NCBI GenBank assembly: GCA_016213325.1
Contig: JACRAY010000032.1
Location: 1-64,000 of the forward strand
Reading direction: 5' to 3'
Source: Burkholderiales bacterium
Lineage (GTDB): Bacteria; Pseudomonadota; Gammaproteobacteria; Burkholderiales; Burkholderiaceae_C
Length of the DNA: 64,000 nt
A program made the translations under genes and the position numbers. The notes below the pieces were generated by a model, which worked only from the letters and a program-made list of their open reading frames with translations, did no database searches and was not told where the DNA came from. This document shows, piece by piece, positions 23,704-32,600 of the stretch (positions are counted from its first letter, which is position 1; each line of letters starts with the position of its first letter).

Positions 23704-24584
23704 TGGAACACCTTCGGCACTTGGTAGCGATGGAAGCCGTCGAACGGCTTCACCGCTTCGCGCTGCTGCACGTCGCCGGGTGCGGCTATCTGGCCCCAGC
23801 CCATGCGCACCTGCGGCCGCGCACCGTCGATGCGCAGCACCGTGCCGCTGATGAAGGAAGCGGCCGGCGACAGCAGGAACACGATGCCCGCCGACGTCTC
23901 CGCTTCGTTGCCGAAGCGCCCCGCCGGCACCGTCTCTTTCATCTCGCGCAGCATGGGCCCGGCTTCGGCCGGGTAGTGGTCCATTCCGCTCGACGCGATG
24001 TAGCCCGGCGCCACCGCGTTCACGCGCACGCCGCTGCGCGCCCACTCCATCGCCACCGTCTCGGTGAAGCTCACCATGCCCGCGCGCGCCGCGCCGCTGT
24101 GCGCCATGCCGGGCATCGATCCCCAGATGTCGGCCACGATGTTCACGATGGCGCCGCCGTGGTCGCGCATCCACTGCAGGTAGCATTCGCGCGCCACCAG
24201 GAAGCCGCCGGTCAGGTTGGTCTGCAGCACGGCGTCCCAGCCTTTTGCGCTGATGGTTTCGGCCGGCGCGATGTACTGGCCGCCCGCGTTGTTGACCAGC
24301 CCATCCAGCCGCCCCTGCGCGACGACGATGGCCTGTACCACGTCCCTCACCGCGTCTTCCTGCCGGATGTCGCAGGCGTGGAAGCTGGCGCGGCCGCCGT
24401 CGGCCACGATTTCGCCCGCCACGTCGTGCAGCTTGTCGAGCTTGCGACCGATGAGCACGACATGCGCGCCCAGCGACGCCAGCTCGTGCGCGGTGCAGCG
24501 GCCGATGCCCGAGCCGCCGCCGGTGACCAGGACGACCTTGCCGGCAAACACCCCGGGCGCGAAAACCGAACGGTAGTGGCTCAC
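23700..24584 (-). CDS. short-chain dehydrogenase/reductase, DECR-like active site
   Basis: A 294-residue SDR with NADP-binding GGGSGIG and structural NNAGG. The usual YxxxK is not present: the aligned segment is MAHSGAARAG, with Tyr replaced by Ser and Lys by Arg, reminiscent of peroxisomal 2,4-dienoyl-CoA reductases that use a different proton donor. The C-terminal ~35 residues extend past a typical SDR. The GTG at 24584 overlaps the tetR stop by 4 bp. Comparable SDR genes occur in atu clusters. Confidence 0.75.
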   Translation of the reverse strand: MSHYRSVFAPGVFAGKVVLVTGGGSGIGRCTAHELASLGAHVVLIGRKLDKLHDVAGEIVADGGRASFHACDIRQEDAVRDVVQAIVVAQGRLDGLVNNAGGQYIAPAETISAKGWDAVLQTNLTGGFLVARECYLQWMRDHGGAIVNIVADIWGSMPGMAHSGAARAGMVSFTETVAMEWARSGVRVNAVAPGYIASSGMDHYPAEAGPMLREMKETVPAGRFGNEAETSAGIVFLLSPAASFISGTVLRIDGARPQVRMGWGQIAAPGDVQQREAVKPFDGFHRYQVPKVFQ

Positions 24585-25219
24585 TTTCCTTCTCCGATGA
24601 ACAGGCCCAGCGCCGCGTCGGCCAGCTCGTCCAGCGACGCTCCCTTGCGGCGGTCGTACCACTGGGCCGACCAGTTGAGCGCGCCGAAGATGAGCAGGCG
24701 CGCGAGTTTCACGTCGGCCTTCAGCCGGCCGGTGCGGCGCAGTTCCTGCAGCACCGGCACCCAGGCCGCCTCGTACTCGCCCTGCAGCTGCGCCAGGCTC
24801 GAGCGCTGCTTGGGCGTGATGGAGCGCGCCTCGTACAGCATGACGGGGATGAAGTCGCTGCCGGGGCCCAGCAGCACGTCGAAATGGTTGCGCACCAGCA
24901 CGCGCAGCTGCGCGACGGCATCGGTCGCGCCGGCGCTGTCCAGCGCCGCCTGCTGCCGCTCGATGGCCGAGCGCATGCCCTCTTCCATCACGGCGTTCAG
25001 CAGTGCCTGCTTGCTCTTGAAGTGGTAGAAGGGCGAGCCGCTCTGCATGCCGGCGGCCGCCGCGATGTCGCGCGTGCTGGTGGCGTCGTAGCCCTTGCGG
25101 CGGAACAGGCGCGCCGCCTCGCGCACCAGGTCGCGCCGGCGGTTGCCGTCGTCGCGCTCGTCCACCGTCTTGCGCGGGCGGCCGCGCGGGCGCTTGGTAT
25201 CGGCAACGGCGGTGTCCAT
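24581..25219 (-). CDS. TetR-family repressor of the carboxylase operon
   Basis: A 212-residue regulator with a Lys/Arg-rich N terminus (KRPRGRPRKT). The HTH spans about 30-75 (EAARLFRRKGYDATSTRDIAAAAGMQSGSPFYHFKSKQALL), followed by an all-helical ligand domain. It is first gene of the operon and is preceded by a promoter containing a palindrome (25254-25267) that is its likely operator. By analogy, an acyl-CoA would be the inducer. Confidence 0.85.
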   Translation of the reverse strand: MDTAVADTKRPRGRPRKTVDERDDGNRRRDLVREAARLFRRKGYDATSTRDIAAAAGMQSGSPFYHFKSKQALLNAVMEEGMRSAIERQQAALDSAGATDAVAQLRVLVRNHFDVLLGPGSDFIPVMLYEARSITPKQRSSLAQLQGEYEAAWVPVLQELRRTGRLKADVKLARLLIFGALNWSAQWYDRRKGASLDELADAALGLFIGEGK

Positions 25220-25243
25220 GGACGCTCACCGTACCAGATCGGA

Positions 25244-27754
25244 TTATTTATAGCAAGCGGGCGCTTGGTGAAAATAGGGCGCCAGGAAAGGCGCCGTGCG
25301 GCTGCCGCGCGCCCGGGCCACCTGCGCGGGCGGGCCGGCTGCCACGATGCGTCCGCCTTCGCCGCCGGCGCCCGGGCCCATGTCGATGACCCAGTCGCTG
25401 CGTGCCACGACGCGCATCTCGTGCTCGACGACAACGACGGTGTTGCCCTCGGCCACCAGCCTGTCGAGTTGCAGCAGCAGCCGGTCGACGTCGGCTGCGT
25501 GCAAGCCCGTCGTCGGCTCGTCCAGCACGTACAGCGTGTCGCCGCGGTGGGCCCGCTGCAGTTCGGTGGCCAGCTTGATGCGCTGGGCTTCCCCGCCCGA
25601 CAGTTCGGTCGCGGGCTGGCCGAGCCGCAGGTAGCCCACGCCGATGTCCTGCAGCACATGCAGCGGCCTGGCTACCTGCAGCTCGCCTGCAAAGAAGGTG
25701 GCCGCTTCGTCGACAGTCATGCCGAGCACCTCGGCGATGTTCCTGCCGTTCCATTGCACGGCCAGCGTGGCGGGGCTGTAGCGCGCGCCGTGGCATTCGG
25801 GACAAGGCGCATAGACGCTGGGCATGAAGAGCAATTCGATCGAGACGAAGCCTTCGCCTTCGCAACGGCTGCAACGGCCCTTGGGCACGTTGAACGAGAA
25901 CCGGCCTGCATCGAAGCGGCGCCGCCGCGCGGCCGGCGTCGCGGCGAACAGCTTGCGCACGGCATCGAACAAGCCCGTGTAGGTGGCCAGGTTCGACCTC
26001 GGCGTGCGGCCGATCGGCTTCTGGTCCACCCGCACCAGCCGCTTCACGAGGTGCAGGTCGCCGGTGAGGTGCGCCGCCAGTCCTTCCCCGGCGATCGTCT
26101 CTTCGTCGGCTTCGTGTCCGTCGTCGCCCAGCGGGCTGCCCAGGTGCTGCGCCACGGTTTCGAGCAGCGCCTGGCTGACCAGCGTGGACTTGCCCGAGCC
26201 CGACACCCCGGTCACCGACGTGAAGCAGCCGACCGGCAAGGCAGCGTGCACGCACCGGAGGTTGTTGCGGGTGACACCCTCCAGCCGCAGCCAGCCTGCC
26301 GGTTGCCGCGGCCCCCGCAACGGCAGGTTCACTTCGCCGAACAGGTACCTGCGCGTGTGCGACGCCGCCACCTGCGCCAGGCCATCCGGCGGGCCGCTGT
26401 ACAGCACGCGCCCGCCGCGCTCGCCGGCGTCGGGCCCCACATCGACCAGCCAGTCGGCGCGGTGCATCATGTCGAGGTCGTGCTCGACGACGTACACCGT
26501 GTTGCCAGCTGCCTTCAGGCGCTGCAGCGCAGCAAGCAGCGCCTGGCTGTCGGCGGGATGCAGCCCGGCGGAAGGCTCGTCCATCACGTAGACGACGCCG
26601 AACAGCTGCGAGCCGAGCTGCGTGGCCAGCCGCAGCCGCTGGAGTTCGCCCGGCGACAGGGTGGGCGTGCTCCGGTCCAGGGACAGGTAGCCCAGCCCCA
26701 GCGCGAGCAGCGTGTCGAGCCGCGCCACGACATCATGGGCCAGCCGCCCCGCGGCAACACGCTTGTCTTCGGCGCCTTCGAAGTGCCCTTCGGCGGCCGG
26801 CCGCAGCGCTTGCGCCACCTCGGCGAGCGGCAGGTGCGCCAGCTCGCCGATGTCGAGGCCGGCGAACCGGACCGCCAGCGCTTCGCGCTTGAGGCGCTTG
26901 CCGTGGCACGCGGGGCAGAGTGTGCCGGCCATGTAACGCGCCACGCGCTTCTTCATCATCGCGCTGGACGTGGTTGCGAAGGTCTGCAGTACATAGTTGC
27001 GGGCGCTGGTGAAGGTGCCCATGTAGGCGGGCTCGGTCCTGGCGCGCAACGCCGCCTTCGTTTCCTTCGGGGTGAAGCCCGGGTACACGGGCACCGTCGG
27101 GGTCTCGTCGGTGAAGAGGATCCAGTCGCGGTCCTTCTTCGGCAATTCCCGCCACGGTCGGTCCACGTCATAGCCGAGCGTGACCAGGATGTCGCGCAGG
27201 TTCTGCCCGTGCCATGCCGGGGGCCAGGCCGCAATGGCCCGCTCGCGGATCGTCAGCGTGTCGTCCGGCACCATCAGCGCTTCGGTGGCGTCGTACACGC
27301 GGCCCTGGCCATGGCACTGCGGGCATGCCCCCTGCGGCTTGTTGGGCGAGAAGTCTTCGGCATGCAGCATCGGCTGCCGGGGCGGGTAGGTACCGGCGCG
27401 CGAATACAGCATGCGCAGCGAGCTGGAAATGCCCGCCACGCTGCCGACGGATGAGCGCGCCTGCGGCGTCCCGCGCTGCTGTTGCAGCGCCACCGCAGGC
27501 GGCAGGCCGTCGATGGAGTCGACATCGGGCACACCCGCCTGGTCGATCAGCCGCCGCGCGTAGGGCGACACCGACTCCAGGTAGCGCCGCTGCGCTTCGG
27601 CGTACACGGTGCCGAAGGCCAGAGACGACTTCCCCGAGCCCGAGACCCCGCTGAACACCACCAGGGCATCGCGCGGAATGTCGACGTCGATGTCCTTCAG
27701 GTTGTGCTCGCGCGCACCACGGACGCGCACGAAACCATTTGCTTCCCTGGTCAT
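25244..27754 (-). CDS. UvrA-like twin-ABC ATPase (excinuclease A paralogue)
   Basis: An 836-residue protein with two ABC ATPase units: Walker A GVSGSGKSS near residue 40 and GVSGSGKST near 510; signatures LSPGELQRL and LSGGEAQRI; Walker B VVYVMDEPSAGLHP and LYVLDEPTTGLHA. Zinc CxxC pairs are seen in CPQCHGQG, CPACHGKR, CSRCEGEG and CPECHGAR. It is about 100 residues shorter than canonical UvrA, mainly in the N-terminal region where UvrB binds, as in the UvrA2/DrrC-like class linked to drug or DNA-adduct tolerance. Start ATG at 27754. No LexA box is apparent upstream. Confidence 0.85.
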   Translation of the reverse strand: MTREANGFVRVRGAREHNLKDIDVDIPRDALVVFSGVSGSGKSSLAFGTVYAEAQRRYLESVSPYARRLIDQAGVPDVDSIDGLPPAVALQQQRGTPQARSSVGSVAGISSSLRMLYSRAGTYPPRQPMLHAEDFSPNKPQGACPQCHGQGRVYDATEALMVPDDTLTIRERAIAAWPPAWHGQNLRDILVTLGYDVDRPWRELPKKDRDWILFTDETPTVPVYPGFTPKETKAALRARTEPAYMGTFTSARNYVLQTFATTSSAMMKKRVARYMAGTLCPACHGKRLKREALAVRFAGLDIGELAHLPLAEVAQALRPAAEGHFEGAEDKRVAAGRLAHDVVARLDTLLALGLGYLSLDRSTPTLSPGELQRLRLATQLGSQLFGVVYVMDEPSAGLHPADSQALLAALQRLKAAGNTVYVVEHDLDMMHRADWLVDVGPDAGERGGRVLYSGPPDGLAQVAASHTRRYLFGEVNLPLRGPRQPAGWLRLEGVTRNNLRCVHAALPVGCFTSVTGVSGSGKSTLVSQALLETVAQHLGSPLGDDGHEADEETIAGEGLAAHLTGDLHLVKRLVRVDQKPIGRTPRSNLATYTGLFDAVRKLFAATPAARRRRFDAGRFSFNVPKGRCSRCEGEGFVSIELLFMPSVYAPCPECHGARYSPATLAVQWNGRNIAEVLGMTVDEAATFFAGELQVARPLHVLQDIGVGYLRLGQPATELSGGEAQRIKLATELQRAHRGDTLYVLDEPTTGLHAADVDRLLLQLDRLVAEGNTVVVVEHEMRVVARSDWVIDMGPGAGGEGGRIVAAGPPAQVARARGSRTAPFLAPYFHQAPACYK
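25247..25274 (-). promoter_or_regulatory. tetR promoter with palindromic operator
   Basis: On the minus strand TTTTCA (25274-25269) and TATAAA (25252-25247) are 16 bp apart. The spacer holds the perfect palindrome CAAGCGCCCGCTTG (25254-25267), typical of a TetR operator. The whole element lies in the last codons of the upstream uvrA-like gene (encoding FHQAPACYK). It suggests autorepression of the carboxylase operon. Confidence 0.6.
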
Positions 27755-27924
27755 CCGCGCGACCTTAGCCCGGCCATGCGGCCCGGCGCGTGGGAGGCGG
27801 CTGAAGGCCCCTGTAGGCGCGCTTGCGGCGCCGGCTGACGCGGTTGTAGCGCCCTGGACTATGGGCGGCCGCGACGCGGCGCCCCAAGCTACGGGCTCGC
27901 TGCCCAACCGCGGAGGCCTTTTCG

Positions 27925-28215
27925 ATGATCCTCGTTTCCCATACCCCCGTGTTCTGGCCCCGCCGTGCACCTCAGCCGCGGGTGGTCACGCACCGGTTCA
28001 CGCTGCAGATGCGCGAAGGCGCCACTGAAGTGATCGACGAGCCCGACGAGGGCGTCAGCGTGCGCTGCAACCGCGGGCGGCTCTGGATCACGCACGACGG
28101 CGACCCCAAGGACGTGGTGCTGGAGGCGGGGCAGGGCTACACGTCGCAGAAGAGCGGGCGCATGACGCTGCATGCGGTGGCGCTGAGCGAAGTGGAGATG
28201 GTGTTCCGGCGTTAA
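27925..28215 (+). CDS. DUF2917 domain protein
   Basis: A 96-residue protein. The core FTLQMREGATEVIDEPDEG...GRLWITHDGDPKDVVLEAGQGY is the small beta-rich, cupin-like DUF2917 fold found mainly in betaproteobacteria; its function is unknown. The 3' end overlaps the convergent efflux gene by 4 bp. The 170 bases before it (27755-27924) hold no feature I can support. Confidence 0.7.
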   Translation: MILVSHTPVFWPRRAPQPRVVTHRFTLQMREGATEVIDEPDEGVSVRCNRGRLWITHDGDPKDVVLEAGQGYTSQKSGRMTLHAVALSEVEMVFRR

Positions 28216-29651
28216 GACCAGCCGCCGCCCAAAGCCCGATACAACTGCACCTGGTTCTGCAGCCGCGCCAGGCGCGCCTGCACCAGCGCCTGCTGCGCCG
28301 TGAACAGCGAGCGCTGCGCATCCAGCAGGTCGAGGTAGCTCGACACGCCGTTGTCGTAGCGCAATTGCGCCAACCTCGTGCGCACCGCCTCGGCCTCGAC
28401 CACCGCCGCTTGCGCGCGCACCTGCTCACCCAGCGTCGCGCGCCCGGCCAGTGCATCGGCCACTTCGCGGAAAGCCGACTGGATAGCCCGCTCGTACTGC
28501 GCCACGGCGATGTCGCGGCCGGCCTGCGCTGAAGCCAGGCCCGCGCGGTTGCGTCCCGCATCGAAGATCGGCTGCACCAGCGACGGCGCCACCGTCCAGC
28601 CCCACGAGCCACCCTTGAACAGCCCCGACAAGTCGTTGCTGGCCGTGCCCACGCCTGCCGTCAACGAGATGCGCGGGAAGAACGCCGCGCGCGCCGCGCC
28701 GATGTTGGCGTTGGCCGCGACGAGTTGCTGCTCGGCCTGGCGCACGTCGGGCCGCTTCGCCAGCACTTCGGACGGCGTGCCGGCCGGCAGGTCGGGCAGC
28801 CGCACGGAATCGGTGGTGATGCCCACGCGATAGTCCGCGCCCACCGCTTCGCCCAGCAACAGGCCCAGAGCATTCAGGTCGGCCGCGCGCTGCCGCTGCA
28901 ACTGCGTCAGCACCGCGCGCGCCGACTCGGTGAGCGACTGGGCCTGCCGGAAGTCGATCTCCGACGACGCGCCGTTTTCGAAGCGTAGCCGCGTGAGCCG
29001 AAGCGACTCTTCGCGCGTGGCCAGCGCCTGCTGCGTAAGCGCCAGAAGCTCCTCGTCGGCGGCCAGGTTGAGCCAGGTATTGGCGACCGTGGCCACCAGC
29101 GTCGCCTGCGCCGCCTTGCGCCCTTCCTCGGTGGCCAGGTATTGCGCCAGCGCCACTTCGCCCAGGCTCGCGACGCGGCCGAACAGGTCGATCTCCCACG
29201 AAGTGAACGCGATGCCGGCCGTGTAAGTGCCCGACGTGTTGGGCGTGCGCGACCCGGCGATCGAAGCACCCACCGTCGGAAACTGGTCGGCCCGCCGGAT
29301 GTCGTACTGCGCGCGGGCCTGCTCGATGTTGAGCACCGCCACGCGCAGGTCGCGGTTGTTCTTCAGCGCCGTCGCCACCAGGGCGCGCAGTCGCGCGTCC
29401 GCAAAGAACTTCTGCCAGTCGAGCTCGGCCGCCGCCACGCCCCCTGCCGCAGCCGGATACGGAAACGCCGCCGGCACCGGTGCTTCGGGGCGCTGGTACA
29501 CGGGAGCCATCGAGCATCCGGAGGCGATTGGAACGCAGAAGACGCAGAAGATTCGCAGAAACCGCAGAAGGACTTCCAAAGAAATCTTCCGTATTTCCTT
29601 CTGCGTCTTCTGCGAATCTTCTGCGTCTTCTGCGTTCAAGACCTTGCCCAT
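28212..29651 (-). CDS. NodT/OprM-family outer-membrane efflux lipoprotein
   Basis: A 479-residue TolC-like channel. A lipobox-like IASGC places the lipid-bearing Cys at residue 46, followed by SMAPVYQRPEAPVP, the normal start of mature NodT proteins. Two OEP repeats span about 90-280 and 295-475 (WEIDLFGRVASLGE, then GWTVAPSLVQPIFDAGRNRA). Residues ~5-40 are encoded by one strand of a palindromic repeat (29528-29640): MGKVL then NAEDAEDSQKTQKEIRK and VLLRFLRIFCVFCV. The usual short signal peptide is missing and this segment takes its place. Its ATG is 6 nt after the RND gene stop. Third component of the tripartite pump. Confidence 0.85.
   Translation of the reverse strand: MGKVLNAEDAEDSQKTQKEIRKISLEVLLRFLRIFCVFCVPIASGCSMAPVYQRPEAPVPAAFPYPAAAGGVAAAELDWQKFFADARLRALVATALKNNRDLRVAVLNIEQARAQYDIRRADQFPTVGASIAGSRTPNTSGTYTAGIAFTSWEIDLFGRVASLGEVALAQYLATEEGRKAAQATLVATVANTWLNLAADEELLALTQQALATREESLRLTRLRFENGASSEIDFRQAQSLTESARAVLTQLQRQRAADLNALGLLLGEAVGADYRVGITTDSVRLPDLPAGTPSEVLAKRPDVRQAEQQLVAANANIGAARAAFFPRISLTAGVGTASNDLSGLFKGGSWGWTVAPSLVQPIFDAGRNRAGLASAQAGRDIAVAQYERAIQSAFREVADALAGRATLGEQVRAQAAVVEAEAVRTRLAQLRYDNGVSSYLDLLDAQRSLFTAQQALVQARLARLQNQVQLYRALGGGWS
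29528..29640. repeat. long-stem palindromic repeat (ACGCAGAAG type) in efflux gene 5' end
   Basis: Two ~41-bp arms, GAACGCAGAAGACGCAGAAG followed by ATTCGCAGAA, and its inverted copy with about two mismatches, flank a ~26-nt loop. It lies inside the coding frame of the outer-membrane efflux gene, between the start codon and the lipobox. The same arm sequence occurs at 51818-51953. Confidence 0.85.
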
Positions 29652-29657
29652 AAGCCC

Positions 29658-32600
29658 CTACTCCCCCGACGCCGGCGCTTCGAGCTCGTGCGCATACATC
29701 TTGCGCTGCCGCTCGCTGCCCTTGAAGAAGCTGCGCACCACCACGAAGAACACCGGCACGAACAGCACGGCGAGTGCCGTCGCGGTGATCATGCCGCCCA
29801 TCACGCCGGTGCCGATGGCGCGCTGGCTGGCCGAGCCGGCGCCGGTGGCCACCACCAGCGGCAGCACGCCGAGGATGAAAGCCAGCGACGTCATGATGAT
29901 CGGCCTGAAGCGCAGGTGGCACGCCGCCAGCACCGCGTCGACCAGCGACTTGCCCTGCGCATGCAGGTCTTTTGCGTACTCGATGATCAGCACCGCGTTC
30001 TTGGCCGACAGGCCCATGATCGTCACCAGTCCCACCTTGAAGTACACGTCGTTCGGGAAGCCGCGGATGTTGGCGCCGATCAGTGCGCCGATGATCCCCA
30101 GCGGCACCACCAGGATCACCGAGAACGGGATCGACCAGCTTTCGTACAGCGCCGCCAGGCACAGGAACACGGCCAGCAGCGAGAAACCCAGCAGGATGAA
30201 CACCTGCGCGCCCGACAACTTCTCTTCGCGCGACTGGCCGGTCCATTCGTAGGCAAAACCGGTCGGCAACTGCGCGGCCAGCTGCTCCATTTCGCGCATG
30301 GCCTCGCCGGTGCTGCGGCCCGGCGCAGCATCGCCCGAGATGCGCATGGACGGGTAGCCGTTGTAGCGCACGGTTTGCATCGGCCCCAGCACCCAGCGCG
30401 TCGATGCGAAGGCGCCGAGCGGCACCGCCACGCCTTTGGCATTGAGCGCCGGAATCCGCATCAGGTCTTCCGGCTGCATGCGCGAAGGCGCATCGGCCTG
30501 CACCACCACGCGCTGCAGGCGCCCGCGGTTCGGGAAGTCGTTGACATAGGCCGAGCCCAGGGACGACGAAAGCGCGCCGCTGATCGCATCGAAGCTCACG
30601 CCCAGCGCACTGGCCTTTTCGCGGTCGATGTCGATCTGCAGCTGCGGCGCGTCTTCCAGCCCGTCGGAGCGCACGCCCTGCAGCACGGGGCTCTTGGCCG
30701 CCAGCGCCAGCAGCTGGTTGCGCGCTGCCACCAGCGCCTCGCGGCCGTTGCCGCCGCGGTCCTGCAGGCGGAAGTTGAAGCCGGTGGCCGTGCCCAGCTC
30801 GGGGATGGCCGGCGGGCTCAACGCGAAGATGAACGCATCGCGGATGCCCGCGAGCGCCATGAAGGCGCGCCCGCTGACGGCCTGTGCCGTGTGCTCGGCA
30901 CCCTTGCGCTCGTCCCAGTCCTTCAGCGTCACGAAGGCGAAGCCCGCGTTCTGCCCCTGCCCCGAAAAGCTGAAGCCCAGCACGCCCACCATGCTCTGCA
31001 CCTCGGGCTGCTTCAGCATGTACTCCTCCACCTGCTGCACCACGTTGCGCGTGCGCTCGATGGTGGCGCCCGGCGGCAGCTGGATGCTCACCAGCATGTA
31101 GCCCTGGTCCTCACCGGGCAGGAACGACGTGGGCAGCCGCGCGAACAGGAACACCACCGCCGCCACGATCGCGAAGTACACGCCGATGGCGCGCCGCCGC
31201 TTGCCGAGGATGCGCGCCACGAAATCCTCGTAGCCATGCGCGGTGGCCTTGAAGCCGCGGTTGAAACGGCCGAAGAAGCCGCCTTTTTCCAGGTGGTGGC
31301 CGGCCTGCATGGGCTTGAGCAGCGTGGCGCACAGCGCCGGCGTGAGCGACAGCGCCATGAAAGCCGAGATCATGATCGACGCCAGCATCACGGCCGAGAA
31401 CTGCTTGTAGATGTTGCCGACCGCGCCGCCGAAGAAGGCCAGCGGCACGAACACCGAGATCAGCACCACCGTCACGCCGACGATGGCGCCCTGGATCTGG
31501 CCCATCGCCTTCTTGGTCGCCTCGCGCGGCGGCAGGCCTTCCTCGCTCATGATGCGCTCGACGTTCTCCACCACCACGATGGCGTCGTCCACCACGATGC
31601 CGATGACCAGCACCATGCCGAACATGGTGAGCACGTTGATCGAGAAGCCCAGCGCCAGCAGCACCGCAAAAGTGCCCAGCAGCGACACCGGTACCACGAC
31701 CGCGGGGATCACGGTGTAGCGCATGTTCTGCAGGAACAGGTACATCACCAGGAACACCAGCGCCATCGCCTCCAGCAGCGTCTCGACCACCTGCGCGATG
31801 GAGATGCTGACGAAGCGCGAGCTGTCGTAGGGGATGGCCCACTTCATGCCGGCCGGGAAGAACTTGGACAGTTCCTCCATGCGCGCACGCACCGCCTTGG
31901 CAGTGGCCAGCGCATTGCCGGTGGGTGACAGCTGCACGCCGATGCCGGTGGACGGCTGGCCGTTCAGCCGCGCGGAGATCGCGTAGCCCTGCGCGCCGAG
32001 CTCCAGCCGTGCCACGTCCTTCAGGCGCACCGCCGCACCGTCGGCCGTGCTGCGCAGCTGGATGTTGCCGAACTGCTCCACCGAAGAGAGCTGGCCATTG
32101 ACGACGACGGTGGCCGCGATGCCTTGCCCTGCCACGTTCGGCTGGTCGCCGATGGCGCCGGCCGATACCTGCGCGTTCTGCGCGCGGATGGCGGCCGTCA
32201 CGTCGGCCATCGACAGGTTGAAGCTCACCAGCTTGGCCGGGTCTATCCACACGCGCATGGCGCGCTCGGTGCCGAACAGCTGCGCCTGGCCGACGCCGGG
32301 GATGCGTTGGATTTCGGGCAGCACCACGCGCGACGCGTAGTCGCCCAGCGCCACCGGGTCGAACTCGCCCTTTTCCGAGGAGAGGATGGTGAACAGCAGG
32401 AAGTTGGAGCGCGCCTTGTCGACGCGCACGCCCTGCTGCGTCACGGCGGCGGGCAGCCGCGGGCCGGCGCGCGCCAGCCGGTTCTGCACGTCCACCTGCG
32501 CCAGGTCGGGGTTGGTGCCGGTCTCGAAGGTCAGCGTGATCGAGCCGCCGCCGTTGGCCTGCGCCACCGACTCCATGAAGATCAGGCCGGGCGAGCCGTT

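Noticed and set aside
29142..31928. A 928-codon plus-strand open frame across the efflux operon
   Set aside because: Antisense to the RND pump gene, which has complete family motifs; the antisense product is Arg/His-rich without recognisable domains.
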